Origin: Phycomyces nitens
Lineage: Eukaryota; Mucoromycota; Mucoromycetes; Mucorales; Phycomycetaceae
NCBI GenBank assembly: GCA_022702545.1
Contig: JAHRBC010000001.1
Location: 1,426,001-1,490,000 of the forward strand
Direction of reading: 5' to 3'
DNA: 64,000 bases
The notes under the pieces were generated by a model. The model was not told the DNA's origin. It searched no databases and saw nothing but the letters and a program-made list of their open reading frames with translations. The position numbers and the translations under genes were made by a program. Shown here piece after piece: positions 1 through 11,098 of this stretch (positions within the stretch are counted from its first letter, which is position 1; each line of letters opens with the position of its first letter).

Positions 1-522
1 TTCCTGCTTATTATCGTGGTGGCCACATCATTCCTAGACGTGAGCGTGCTCGTCGCAGCACATCTGGAATGAAGCTTGATCCATTTACACTCGTAATTGC
101 CGTTGACAACAAGGTAAGCCAAGTACTCGACCCATACACAAGTTCCAAACTAATAAAACTGTATGTTAAAGGGCCAGGCACAAGGTGACCTGTACCTTGA
201 TGATGGAGAGACCTATGACTTTGAATCTGGAGCATATGTGCATACCCAGTTTATCTACAAGAATGGTGTCTTGACTAGCAAGAACATTCATGATAACTCG
301 TCCAAAAAGACTGCCACAGACTATGCTGCGACTATCGAGCAGGTGCGCGTTGAGCGAATCCGTTTGCTTGGTGTGGAGAAGCCCAACTATATTCACGTCG
401 TCCAGCCAGATGGCACCCGCACCCTGGCATCTTTTGAGTATAATGTAGCCAATGGATACATCACCATCAAGGATCCCAAGACTAGTGTTGCTCAGGATGG
501 ATGGAGAATTGAAATTGCCTAA
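1..522 (+). CDS. ROT2: Glucosidase II alpha subunit, C-terminal part (partial)
   Basis: This is the 3' end of a GH31 alpha-glucosidase. The family trims the two inner glucoses from N-glycans on new glycoproteins in the ER lumen, working with a beta subunit. Exon 1..113 is read from base 3 and encodes YYRGGHIIPRRERARRST followed by LDPFTLVIAVDNK. A 58-bp intron (114..171, GTAAGC..AAAG) leads to exon 172..522, which opens with AQGDLYLDDGETYDFESG. That is the conserved distal beta-sandwich of glucosidase II alpha. The catalytic domain lies upstream of the window. The stop is TAA at 520-522. Similarity to lysosomal-type GH31 enzymes is possible, but the RRERARRS and DGETYDFE motifs favour the ER enzyme. 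Confidence 0.9.
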
Positions 523-1431
523 CAGACTCTTATTTTATATATTTATATATATATATATATAAAAGAGAGAGATATCAAGATCCAGATTCGTATTGCATTG
601 CATGAAAACAAACTTAAAGGTTTTTGATTATAACAATCAAGCATATTAAAAAAAAGAGGTTGTTTTTGGTCTATATATCTCCATGCAAAAGCAGGCGAGT
701 GTAATAAATCTAATGAGGGACATTGATGGTCAAGTAGTGCTTGTGATTGTGTAGGTTGGAATGGATTTGGATATATATATATATCTACTTTTGTGCATGG
801 GCAAGCGTAATTGAGCTCTGGAGGTTATGCAACTGATGCTTGCCGGATGATATCAAGGCCTTTATCTTGTCCTGTAAAGTCCATTAGAACCACCATATCT
901 AACCAGGATACATACCAAGTCTGTTTCATTGCGAGCACGCTCAAAGTCAGCTCGAGCCCATGCTCGGAGTTCTTGGGCATCATGCTTGTCAAGACCTTTG
1001 GATTATTTAAACATGTCTTGTCAATAAGATCACCCAATAGACTCCCTCCTTTTTATATATATATCAATTAGACAGTTTTACCTTTGGTGCTTCTCAATAT
1101 CTGACGGTATAGAGATATCACTCGCCCACGGGTGAGAAACTAAACAGGAATGTGAATAATAAAGACACTATTGAATCTCTTGTTCTTAATACATGGTCCA
1201 ATGTCAGACTCTCTTTCTTGAAAAACTTTGGGACTGGAGGAGCACGGTGAAGGACAGCAAGGGCTGGTCTCATTGTGATGTACAAAACGTATGGAATGAA
1301 AGAACAAGACCAACGTCCATGAGGGTTGCTTTACATGGGACTGCTGAACAAGGCTGGGCAAGTCACAGAGACAAAAATCAACAAATGGTTCTTTTGGCCA
1401 TAGTCTCTTTCTATAATACCCCTTATTCAAC
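523..1431. other. Intergenic region, no gene seen
   Basis: AT-rich spacer with short (TA)n runs near 538-560, 771-783 and 1053-1065. Open frames on both strands (for example 811-1071 and 1140-1487) have no recognisable protein signal. The last part presumably holds the promoter of the mitochondrial S17 gene. Confidence 0.6.
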
Positions 1432-1727
1432 ATGCGACAGAACTTTGTAGGCATGGTCGTGAGCAACGCCATGCAAAAGACGGTCAAGGTGAAGGTGACC
1501 CGTCAGAAATTGCACCCAATTGTTCTCAAGGTACGGACTGAATGATAAAATGAATAAAAACTGACAGTTCATTCCAGACCATCAAAACCCACAAGAACTA
1601 TCTTGTGCACGATGAGAACCAGCTGTGTGGATTGGGCGATGTTGTTCGTATTGAGGCCTGCAGACCCCTGAGCAAGACCAAGCATTTCACAGTGGCCGAG
1701 ATTGTCAGAAGTGCAAAGAGCGCATAA
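1432..1727 (+). CDS. MRPS17: Mitochondrial ribosomal protein uS17m
   Basis: An 82-residue small-subunit ribosomal protein of the S17 family, predicted to act in the mitochondrial ribosome because it is bacterial-like and short. Exons are 1432..1530 and 1578..1727, joined in phase 0 across a 47-bp intron (GTACGG..CCAG). The protein starts [20 protein letters not shown], the typical S17 opening in which VVS..M.KTV forms the OB-fold core. It continues [21 protein letters not shown] with [18 protein letters not shown], matching the S17 signature GD.V.I...RPLSK.K.F.V. No clear targeting peptide is visible; in this family the N-terminus is often retained. The start is the first in-frame ATG that gives the S17 N-terminus. 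Confidence 0.87.
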
Positions 1728-1910
1728 TTGGATTGGATTGTTTGCCAAGAAAGATTATAATAAATAAATAAAAAATGTACATAGACACATTTCACTCTCT
1801 CTCTAGGAATCGAGAGGAATTTTCCTGTGCCTTTTTGTATGAATTGTGACAATGCATGATATTTGGTTGCTGTGATTTAAGCTTCCTTGTTCCAATGTAA
1901 CTCTGTATTT

Positions 1911-1969
1911 TTTTTCTGTATTCTCCTCCTCCCCCCACTCCCCACCCCTCCCCCCCTTCCCTTCCCTTG
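1911..1969. repeat. Polypyrimidine tract; G-quadruplex motif on minus strand
   Basis: About 55 nearly pure pyrimidines with C-runs of 3 to 7. The minus strand therefore has at least six runs of three or more G separated by 1-2 bases. It lies about 185 bp past the S17 stop codon. Confidence 0.7.
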
Positions 1970-2483
1970 TAAGCCGTGAGATATATTCAAAATCATAGTC
2001 CGCAACCATGGCCTATCTTTGATAATCTCCAAGACGAATTGTCTAGATAATGACTTTGGGTTGCGATGGCAACATATTTAGGATAGCTTACAAATATAGT
2101 TACTCTTCATCATGTGAACATCCTGTCAAGTTTGGTCCTCCTAATTGATTAGCAATAGACACTTCCTGCACCCCAAAATGCTCGAGACTCTTCCATGGCT
2201 GACTCAGATAATGATCCTCTGGTGGATGACGAACTTGGTTGACGAGCATGTTCAGACTAATTTCGCCATTTCATCTTGCTGCTATTGGCTGGCAACCCAT
2301 CTCGATATGAGACCTTGTTACCTTTTATGGGAGGTCCTTTGGGCCTAAGCTGGACTTCTGGGAGGAGAATATAGGTATATAATAAGCCATTGTCTGTTGT
2401 TCTTCTTACCATTAATACTCTCATAGAAAGCACTACTCCATCTCCCAGCCGCCTATATCAACTCAAGAGTCCAATAATCCAAT
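1970..2483. other. Intergenic region with putative PAPS reductase promoter
   Basis: No gene seen. A TATA-like stretch (TATATAATAA) at about 2376-2385 lies roughly 100 bp before the ATG of the next gene. The unusually GC-balanced stretch 2160-2350 has only short frames. Confidence 0.5.
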
Positions 2484-3401
2484 ATGCCTAGCACTACTCA
2501 AATTCGCATCCAATCTGGCTCTGATATTTCCCCAGAGACCCTCAAGTATCTCAACGAGCGTCTGGCCACCCAATCTCCTCGCGAGATCCTCGAGTGGGCC
2601 ATTGACAACCTCCCCAACCTCTATCAGACAACTGCCTTTGGCTTGACAGGTAATAATAATAATAATAAAAAAGTTTAATTAAATAACATTTGCTAATATT
2701 TATCAATAGGTCTTGCCACTGTCGATATCATCAACAAGATCAGCATCGATCGCAACCAGGACCACATTGTCCCCCTCATCTTCCTGGACACTCTCTACCA
2801 CTTTAAAGAGACTATTGACTTGGCCAAGAGATGCCAAGACACCTACCAAGTCCCTCTCAAAGTCTACAAACCCATCGATTGCACAAACACTGCCCAGTTT
2901 GAACGCGAACACGGAAACAAACTCTGGGAAACCGACGACGACATGTACGATTATCTTGTCAAGGTTGAGCCCGCACGTCGCGCCTACGATGAATTAAAGG
3001 TCAAGTCTGTAATCACTGGCCGTCGTCGCAGCCAAAAGGGCGATCGTGAGGCCATTCCAATTCTCGAAGTAGATGCCACTGGTCTTATCAAGCTCAACCC
3101 CCTTGCCTACTGGGACTACCAGCAGGTTTGGACCTACATCCGCGCCAACGAGGTTCCATACAATGCCCTTGTCGACCAAGGCTATCGTTCCATTGGCGAC
3201 TGGCACTCCACAAAGGCCCCATCCAGCAGCGGTGGCAGCGATGAGCGCTCTGGTCGCTGGGAAGGCACCCAAAAGACCGAGTGTGGCATGCACAAGGACT
3301 ACTTTAAGATGCGTGCTGCCTTTATGGCTGCCAAACAAAAGAAGCAGCAGCAGCAACAGAAGCAGCAAATCAGCCCTGCCATCATCACCGCCTCATCGTA
3401 G
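2484..3401 (+). CDS. MET16: Phosphoadenosine phosphosulfate (PAPS) reductase
   Basis: Reduces PAPS to sulfite with thioredoxin, in cytosolic assimilatory sulfate reduction leading to Cys and Met. Exons 2484..2649 and 2710..3401 are joined through a split Gly codon over a 60-bp intron (GTAATA..ATAG), giving 285 aa. Visible motifs are SPREILEWAIDNLP at the N-terminus, the PP-loop-type fold around VPLIFLDTLYHF and DYLVKVEPARRAYDEL, then VITGRRRSQKGDR and the C-terminal KTECGMH. Its Cys (about residue 247) is the catalytic redox residue. There is no second CC pair, as expected for a PAPS (not APS) reductase. The tail carries a short Gln-rich run (QQQQQKQQ) and ends ITASS, an extension probably not needed for catalysis. 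Confidence 0.94.
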
Positions 3402-3881
3402 ATACTCCTCATTTCATCTTCATCCTATAATCTTCTATCTGTATATAATTTCCTCCGTAAAACTGCTTTAATCACACTTGTTTAATAAATTATCTTGAAA
3501 AAAACAATCAATTCTGCCAGTCTGGCAAATCATCCTACATTGAGTTATCAATGTTGACTGGAAGAAGATTCCTGATAGCTTTAATTGTATATCTTTGCCA
3601 ATAATTATTTAGTGATACATACAAATTTGCATGGATTATTAATTGATTATTAATAAAACAAAATGATGATGATTATCGTAATAATTATTATTATTGTAAT
3701 TATTATTATTATCTGGAATGCTAGACTTCTTGGCCCATCTCTCTGGGTTGGTAAATGTGACTGTGTCGATAAATTCTCAAGGACACATACACCCTTTCTC
3801 CTCTCATTCAGCCCTGTAATTAGGTCCAAGGTTCATTATGAGGCCAATTGTGCATTCACTACAGGTAAAATCAGGTGAAAT
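3402..3881. other. Intergenic region, no gene seen
   Basis: AT-rich spacer. It has a simple (ATT/ATG)n stretch at about 3663-3712 that creates a meaningless Met/Ile-rich frame. Confidence 0.6.
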
Positions 3882-4612
3882 TTGGCCTCAATTGCTTCTT
3901 GTTCTAACAATGAGATTCAGAAAGCTGCATTGACAACACAATGTTCTTCCAGGGTGATTAGCCGAAGCATGTCTTTTCGTAAGTATGTGTATAATTGTAA
4001 TTCATTACGGCCGATAACATGGTATTCATATCGCATAAAGGCCCTGATAAGAAATATGATTGGATGTCGAGTCCGGTTGAAGCAGACATGATTGGCACTC
4101 CTGACCCAGTGTCCAACTTGCGACCTGTTAAATACTATATTCCTCTCAATGAGTCTGAACAGGTAAAAAAAGAAAAGAAAAGACAAGAGCCAAGGAATCT
4201 CGATAGTTAATCCTATTGTCTTAGGATAAAGAATGGCGGTTGATTCAGCAAAAAGCAGATGATTTTAACCAGAATTTCTGGACTACCAACAATGCAATGT
4301 TTGTCAATGCAAAGGCAGACTATGAGAATCAATGTAAGGCCTGCTTTTGATTTGGATTGATCCTTGGTCTGACAACAAGTGCTAGTGATTGCAAAGGGTG
4401 AAGAGGTCACACCAGAGGCACTCTCTATATTCTACAAGGACTTTCTTAACAAGGCCTACCAGAGACAGATGGAATATAACCGCCAATGGTGGAAGATCAA
4501 CATTGGCTTACTCTACCCTGGATTCAAGGCTGCCATTAGATCCTTTGGAAAGACAAGTCAAACTACCGTAGAGAGAAAGAGCACTGGGTTCTGGGAAAAG
4601 AGCTTTGATTAA
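3882..4612 (+). CDS. COA8: COA8/APOPT-like cytochrome c oxidase assembly factor
   Basis: Predicted mitochondrial matrix or inner-membrane factor that supports complex IV assembly. Four exons (3882..3978, 4041..4162, 4225..4333, 4380..4612) keep phase and give 186 aa. The N-terminus is rich in Ser, Arg and hydroxyl residues (SSRVISRSMSFR), as in a mitochondrial presequence. Next comes the family signature YDWMSSPVEADMIGTPDPVS with NLRPVKYYIPLNESEQ. A tryptophan-rich middle follows (DFNQNFWTTNNAMF), then a C-terminal region FYKDFLNKAYQRQMEYNRQW. The DP-S-NLRP-K-Y-P core is diagnostic of the APOPT/COA8 family. Exon 1 is supported by its perfect phase (C+GC = Arg) but is less conserved, so the start is less certain than the rest. 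Confidence 0.82.
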
Positions 4613-4858
4613 AAACTATAGTTTTGTTTAAAAAAACCATGTCGATTACTTTTTTTTTACATGTTTATTTTTCAATAGAGAGAGAGAGAAAGAAACACTC
4701 TTGACAATTTTAAAGATTTAGATAAATTGTGCATGTGCACTGTCAAATTATGTCACCAATCTTTTTCATCGCCAAAAGAACCACGCACAATGTACATGGG
4801 GATTTCAATCTTTACCAGGTGCCAAGTGCCAAGTGCCAAGACACGAGTATTATTATTT

Positions 4859-5743
4859 TTAGAGGTTTGCACCACCAGATACCTTTTGGACAAGTTTGTT
4901 AAGCTTGTTGGCCTCCATATACTCCTTTACAAGTCCACTGATCGCCTTGAACTTTTCATGTTTGGCATCCTGGACAAGCTGGAACATGACAGACTCCGAG
5001 GTTGTGATGGTTGCACCAGCAGCCTTCATACGCTACAAAACACACACACACACACACAAACATCTTGAGCCACTGTTGCTAATCAAACAAAACTGCCAAA
5101 CAAACCCACTTACTCCAATTGCAATGTTGATTTCCGGGGGATTCTGCGAGGAAATGCCATCAGCCAACACATGGACATCAAAGTTGTTTTCCAACAGATC
5201 CAGGGCAGTCTGGAGTACACACACATGGCTCTACCAATGACATGGCGATTTAAACAATACCCACGCTACATAACCATATAATTCTGTACCTCGATTCCAA
5301 CCAGAATAACTGATTTTGTCTGCTTTTGCTTCATGAGTTCAGCTACCTCTGGAAGGTACATGCTAAACTTGGTCTTGTGGAGTGTGAGAGCAGCATCAGA
5401 AATATCAAGTTCCTGTACGGTTGGTCCAAAGGCTAATATAGAATAGAAAAGAAAATCAGCGTGTTAAATTCGAATCCGGGTGTCCTGTCTACCTTTGGGA
5501 TACTGCTCAGTAACGACCACGGGAATATCGAGCACTTTGGAGGTTTTAATCTACTGGTGAATCAGAACTAGACCACATGTCGTGTGTGTGTGTGTTCATT
5601 CTTTTTCATTCTCGTACCATCTTTGCAGCCACCGTAATGACGCTGGGAAACTGCCAGATTACGCCCTTGAAACGTTCTTGGATATCGCAAACAAACAGGG
5701 CACTAGTCTGGGGGGAGAGTCTTGCAATCTTGTGTAGAGACAT
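4859..5743 (-). CDS. Isochorismatase-domain hydrolase (ISOC1/2-like)
   Basis: A cysteine-hydrolase-fold protein of 205 aa, the usual length of the ISOC2 group; the physiological substrate is unknown. Five exons in transcript order are 5743..5618, 5550..5493, 5432..5290, 5230..5114 and 5032..4859, all GT-AG. Visible features are [20 protein letters not shown] with the first catalytic Asp in [19 protein letters not shown], the catalytic-Lys segment [12 protein letters not shown], and [20 protein letters not shown]. That last segment holds the nucleophilic Cys in [24 protein letters not shown] follows. The acceptor at 5231 is the one that retains the catalytic Cys; an alternative downstream AG would remove it. 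The gene is convergent with COA8 and divergent from URC4. Confidence 0.88.
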
Positions 5744-6114
5744 GTTAGAAGCGAGAAAAAGGTGGTGGGAAATATATACGGTATTACAATCCAGCTTTTT
5801 GAAAAATGGCCCAGCTCCGAAGCCAAAGTGACCACCTTTATGCGGAGAGCAAGATTTTGTGTGTGGAGGGATCAGCAAAAGGGGGGAGTAGTAAAAGTAG
5901 ACCTTGGCTTAGCAAAAAGGAATAATATTAATGATATTAATAATTATAATGAGATGCTCCTTTCTTGCCAATAGGCCCTGATATAAAAATTGCACCCCTT
6001 TTGAGGATTATCAAGATTTGCTTCTTCTTAAAAGGATAATTTGTTTGATAGCCTTTTCTTCCTTCTCAGCTCTCTTCAATTCCTTTCCTGGAGTCATTAC
6101 ATCCTTGTTGCACT
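5744..6114. promoter_or_regulatory. Shared divergent promoter region, isochorismatase / URC4
   Basis: 371 bp between two divergent start codons. It contains an AT-rich core around 5917-5952 and pyrimidine-rich stretches close to the URC4 ATG. No specific binding site could be assigned. Confidence 0.45.
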
Positions 6115-7804
6115 ATGGTCCCTGCCCCTACCACAGATGATTACCTCTTGAGCCTCCGAGCCGTACGGGAGAGGGCCTTCAAGGTTCAAGAGGCTGCCGT
6201 CAAGAATAAGCTTGGCCACTTTGATGTCGACCATTCAAAGTTTCAGGACATGGTTCAAATCGTCGTCTTATTGATAAAACGCGATTTCGAACATCCTTCC
6301 CAGATACTTCCCCATGGACGATGGCGCCACTTTGACGTTGGAGGTCGTCCTAGAGTACAACATCTGCTCAACTCATGGGCAAGTCTTGGCCAGCCATTAA
6401 TGGAACAGACTAGACGGATACTGGATTTATTTGTTGTTGCTGTCCTGCTGGACTTTGAACCAAGCATCGCATGGACATATCGTGAAAAGACAACCGGGAG
6501 AAGCTATAGACGTACTGAAGGTGTGGTGGTTGCTGTTATGGACATGTTTATGGCTGGCACATTCTCTAGTAACGTAAATGATCCCCACAGAGTAGACTGT
6601 AAGTACTCTAGCTAGATCTATTGAGATTCTAACGAGCCTTTTTATTTGTGCAGCCGAGGGATTATTGGGATTGTCGATCGATATTCTCTACTCTGGGTTC
6701 CAAGTTGGAGATAGAAACCGGCTTACGGGACTAGAGGACAGACTCGATCTATTGCACCATCTGGGACATATTCTCAAGGAAAAGACAGAGTTCTTTGGAA
6801 ACAGTTCAGTGCCTCGCCCAGGAAATATGCTTGGTAGGTAGATGATCAAGACTTAAAGTACTCACCAGACATTGCAGAATACCTCTTAGCCCATCCTACG
6901 ACCATAAAGACAAAGAAAGGGCCACTTATTCACCTAGAGACCTTGTGGCCAGTCGTACAGGAGATGGGTGAGCTGTGGGCAGCCGACAATTCTGACAAGG
7001 GTGGGACCCAGAATCTGGGAGATGTCTGGCCATGCGAGTCCATCAGGACATCTAGGAATCCACAATCGACCGATCATTTTGTACCCTTTCACAAGCTCTC
7101 TCAATGGCTGGTCTATTCGCTTATTGAGCCTCTGGAGAAGTTGCTGGGTGCTACGATCGAAGGCACAGATATGTTGACTCCCCTGCCAGACTATAGAAAC
7201 GGTACATGGGGATCTCTTGCGATCTTTTCTAATGCTAATAATCATTGTTTTTTTTTATATCGATATATACTTGTCCCTTGCATTCTAGGTGGCCTATTGT
7301 TAGACACAGGGTTCCTGTCCCTCAAGCCTGTTGACTATGAGCGCGGTCTGAGAAACTACCACGCCAACTCACTCTTGCCTGGCCAGCCCAAAGTTGAAGT
7401 GGCCCCTATGTTTGAAATGGCTGATCCAGTAGTTGTTGAATGGCGTGCCCTCACAACAACCTATTTGGACATCGTTGCTGATCGTGTCCGGTCAGCCCTT
7501 GGAATCCACCGCTCAAAACTATCGTTGTTTCAGCTCATCGAAGGAGGCACCTGGAGTGTAAGTGATTGTGGTTTATCGAATTTTAATTTTAATTTTAATT
7601 ACACTTGCAATCTATAAAATCCTAATATATATATTAACACTATCAATAGGCTGGTCGTGAGCTGGCAGAAATCTCGAGACCAAACACACAGGTTCCACCC
7701 ATCATGATAAAGGTAAAAGACTCTCTCTCTCTCTCTCTCTCCTTGGATGTGTATAAAAAATGATCCTAATGTCCTTTTAGCTTGATCGATATGTTATTTA
7801 TTGA
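6115..7804 (+). CDS. URC4: URC4-type uracil catabolism protein (DUF1688)
   Basis: Member of the DUF1688 family, which includes yeast-type Urc4 of the reductive-independent uracil degradation (URC) pathway; the reaction is unknown. Six exons (6115..6598, 6654..6833, 6878..7201, 7289..7557, 7650..7712, 7781..7804) give 447 aa. Motifs seen are DDYLLSLRAVRERAFKVQEA, GHFDVDHSKF, ILPHGRWRHFDVGG, LLDLEPSIAW-like VAVLLDFEPSIAWTYREKT, GLSIDILYSGFQVGDRNRLT, FHKLSQWLVYSLIEPLE, PDYRNGGLLLDTG and EVAPMFEMADPVVVEWRALT. The tail is VPPIMIKLDRYVIY. Related proteins usually end in a short SDGTVF-like tail, so the 24-nt last exon is slightly unusual and is the least certain part. An intronic (TC)n run precedes it at 7721-7741. 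Confidence 0.86.
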
Positions 7805-8240
7805 CTGCCCTCAGGGGACACGCTTGGCTTATAAAGTCATGCAATTCAAAATAATAATAATAATAATAACGATAATAATGATGATGATAATGATAATAAT
7901 AATGCTAATAATGCTCCTTTCATTTGCAAACCTCCTCTCCCCCTCTTTTAACCCAACTCCCTTGATCTGATACTCTTTTTTACTTAAACAATCGCATAAT
8001 CCCATTCTGTTGGAGATGTCACATTGCTTGTTCAATATACATCTTTAAATCAAATCTATTTATACAACTCCTATATTCTTTATTTAATAACAAAAATGAA
8101 GGTCTAGTGCTTAATGAATTTTTATCTAGACAAGATGGAACTTGAACATAATATACAGAATGAGAAACGATAAAGAATATGTAATGGTAGTGTAATTTTT
8201 GGGAAGAAAAAAAAAGGGAGGGCATGAATATATATTGGAT
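7805..8240. other. Convergent intergenic region, no gene seen
   Basis: Lies between the URC4 and bZIP stop codons. It has an (AAT/ATG)n simple repeat at about 7849-7913 and poly-A stretches. No supported coding frame. Confidence 0.6.
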
Positions 8241-9860
8241 TTAGGATGAAAGGGAAGACTTTGCTTGATTTTGTTTGGCACATGCAATATAGCACTCGAC
8301 TTCTTTGTCCGAGAGTGGGTAGTCATACTCTCTGCAGGATGCCTTTCGCTTGAGATCATCGCAAAGCTTATTGATATCGAATTCAGGGTTTGTGGCCTTG
8401 ATGTCCTCTTGGATATCATATGCAGTGCGGTACTGTCCCCTGGCACGTATCAAGGCATCAACAACAACCGAATTGTGCTTTTCACACACTTGCTCCTGCA
8501 CTTGCTGCTTTGTGGTCATGTCTGGATACTCATCTGCCAAAAATGGCTGGAGATTGGGGGTTGAATAGAGTCCTAGTGACATGTCATAGAAATTGACATC
8601 TGTAGAGCCAAACAGGGGAGGAAGAGAGTCTCCATGGATCAGATAGTCGTCCGTGGCAGGAATACGGTAGTCCTGGTAACTAAAATCGTCCTTGCCATGA
8701 AAGAGATCGCTACCCTGGTAAAAGATATCATTGTCCTTTGGGGCATTGAGCAGTGCCTGAGGGTCATAGTGGTAGCTTGTGTTGCCAAACAAAAGAGGGT
8801 TGTGGATTGGCTGCTGTATGGGTGTGGAAGCATCGTCTTCTCGTGACAATGTATTGGATTTAGGGGAGTGTTCTTCACTGCAGCTACTGCTCTGAATCTC
8901 ATCGCTGTAAGGAGTATTGTAATTGACGGCAGGACTTGTGCTGTAGAAGCCTGTCTCGGTATTGTACTGTGTATTGTCTTTGGGATCGAGGCTGAATACC
9001 TCTGACGGTGCTTGAGGCTGGAGCTGAGGAGTTTCGATTATTGGAGAATTTTCAAGGCCCGACGAGAATTCAAATACAAACGGAGTTTCTTTGAGGGTGT
9101 AGTTCTCCTCTTTCAGCTGCTTGAGTTGCTCCTTTAGCTGCGCATTCTCTTGGAGGAGAATCTCATTGCTTTCAGTCTTCTCTCGCTCAAGTGCATCGAT
9201 CTTCTCCTGCAATTCACTGACGAATTTTTCCTTTCGCTCTCTAAAAGCGCGCTGAGCCGCCCGGTTCTGGGCCTTGCGTTTTAGCTTTGGATCATTTGGT
9301 AATAGCTACGATGACAAGAGATGAGAGTTCCACAACACACAAGACTTGCTATAAACAGCTAAATGTACACGCAAGCACATTTTATATATATTTTACATTT
9401 TTTAAAAAAGGTAAAAAGGCTAAATATATAATGATGACGCTCTGCTTACCGACACTGGAACCTTATCCAAAGGCTTTCGCCCGGGACGCTTCGATTTCTC
9501 AGAAACTATTGATTGGTCAATTGTTAATTTCTCATTTTTAGGAGGGCACAATTACGGCCAGAAGTTTTACCTTGATCCGTATTGTCATTTCCACGCTTTC
9601 CCAACGCTACGGAAGATGCTAATGGCAGTCAAGAGAACAGTTGAGATCGCCATAATTCAACAAAATCATTCTCTCTAGCTATTCGCCATACATTGCTTTG
9701 AGACCGTCTTTCGGTTTGATGACCGGGTTCCTGTGCTTTTTGTAGATGCCGAGCGTTTTATTGACACGGGTGGCAGGGGATCTTCTTGGTAGGAATCTGT
9801 TGATCCAAGGCTGAATGAGTCGTCATCGTGGGAATCGTTGTTGCTTTCGTAGGTTGTCAT
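8241..9860 (-). CDS. Yap1/Pap1-like bZIP transcription factor
   Basis: Predicted nuclear bZIP activator of oxidative-stress genes, 445 aa. Exons in transcript order are 9860..9692, 9618..9571, 9505..9450 and 9305..8241. The N-terminus is Ser/Asp-rich (DDDSFSLGSTDSYQED). A basic patch EKSKRPGRKPLDK precedes the DNA-binding region KLKRKAQNRAAQRAFRERKE at about residues 98-117, which carries the N-x7-Q-x2-F-R pattern of fungal AP-1. A leucine zipper follows (EKIDALEREK..LKEQLKQLKEENYTL). The C-terminus holds a Cys-rich domain: CEKHNS, YDIQEDIKATNPEFDINKLC, KASCREYD, ECYIAC. This corresponds to the c-CRD that masks the export signal in Yap1. No n-CRD cysteine cluster is visible, only one Cys in SSSCSEEH. 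Confidence 0.87.
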
Positions 9861-10168
9861 TGTAAAAAAGGTTGAATAAAGAAAAGGAAAAAGAGTGAGC
9901 CTGGGCTTTATGTTTTCTGTGACGTTGAACGGTTGACTGGGAATAGGCGGCTGACAAATGGGAGAAAGACGCCTTTTATTTTATTTCTTGCTGCAAGAAA
10001 AAAACTCTATTCAGCTATACAATATATTGTACCACTTGTCTGTGCTCCCCCCAATCTACACTCTTTATTTATTTATTTGTTATATATATAAAAAAAGGCT
10101 CTTTTGGTTTTGCCAGCACCGAATAGGCCTTGAATAGGCCCAGTGGGGCGGCCAAGTGACCTCTTATT
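9861..10168. promoter_or_regulatory. Upstream region of the bZIP gene
   Basis: 308 bp between the bZIP start and the BUD32 stop. A direct GAATAGGC element occurs at 9942, about 10121 and about 10132. A (TA)n run lies at 10080-10090. The function of the repeated element is unknown. Confidence 0.35.
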
Positions 10169-11098
10169 TTATCCGAGCATACTTCTTTTGCGTCCTCTCA
10201 GTCTCACTATAAAACAAATTGAGTTTAATTCGGCCACTGGATAAGTTTCAGGCACAAAACTTGTCAACCTACCATCTTCAAGTTTGCTCATGACTGCTTT
10301 TGAGTTCTTGTACGCTTTGAGATAGTGGGATAAGATGCTTTCAAACTACAGCAATATCATACATATATCTTTGAATTGGTGATCAAGTTGATATTAAGCA
10401 GCCTACCAACTCCTCTGTATTGGGATGTGTGCTCAGAAACGCACGCTCAAGAACATAGAGATCCACAGCCTTGTCTTCTGCAAGACTCGACACATAACTC
10501 AACCCAAAGTCAATAATGACAACAGACTCAACGCCTTGGCGGATCATCAAATTCGATGTTGTCAGATCTCCATGGATCACGTCTAGGCTGTGCATCTTGG
10601 CCAGAGACTCTCCAATGTACTTTGCCAGACTGTCTATTTGGGTGCCCCCTAGGTTAATATTCTAGCCTTGCCTTATTGTCCATTTCATTTACCAAAATCA
10701 ACTCCACTGTACAATGTCTCCTGGTGGTCCAATAGGCGCTGTTTGACAGTCATGCCAACGATCTTTTCCATAAATATGGTTGCCGTATTCATATCCACAA
10801 AGTAGAGCGTAGGCGTATCCATTCCTGCTTTTTTGCACTTGTACAAACTACGTGCTTCCTGGACTACGCGCTTGGCAGTCAATTGACGATCGAGATCAGG
10901 ATGTCGATAGGTCTTTTTGAATCTTTCCTTGGCAATGCATCCTTGTTCAAGTCCGAGAAATGTTGGCAGTTCAAACACGCGCTACAGCAGATTGTGACAT
11001 TGGCCATTGGATCAGTGAGCTGGTTAACAACAGGATCTACCTACAGCCTCTGCTCCCTGTTTGATGCAAGCTACTCCACTAGGTACTGCCATGGTCAT
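10169..11098 (-). CDS. BUD32: BUD32/PRPK kinase-ATPase of the KEOPS complex
   Basis: Small atypical kinase of KEOPS/EKC, required for tRNA t6A modification. Exons in transcript order are 11098..11045, 10981..10693, 10648..10407, 10345..10273 and 10206..10169, giving 231 aa. Motifs are IKQGAEARVFEL (degenerate P-loop), AKERFKKTYRHPDLDRQL (conserved KxYRHP..D), RVVQEARSLYKCKKAGMDTP, FVDMNTATIFMEKI, the catalytic loop MHSLDVIHGDLTTSNLM, VIIDFGLSYVSSLAEDKAVD, ERAFLSTHP, and the terminal basic tail RLRGRKRSMLG. All are hallmarks of Bud32. The first donor (GCT|GTAGGT) is set by the GAEARVF motif. A second ATG two codons in (11092) is an alternative start. The gene is divergent from PNO1. Confidence 0.94.

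Noticed and set aside
3663..3712. Met/Ile-rich ORF start
   Set aside because: Produced by an ATT/ATG microsatellite in intergenic DNA.
5210..5230. Alternative acceptor at 5,210 in the isochorismatase-family gene
   Set aside because: It would delete SHVCVLQ with the catalytic Cys; the acceptor at 5,231 keeps phase and the motif.
5469..5477. TTCGAATCC, resembling a tRNA B box
   Set aside because: It sits in an intron of the isochorismatase-family gene, with no A box and no cloverleaf stems around it.
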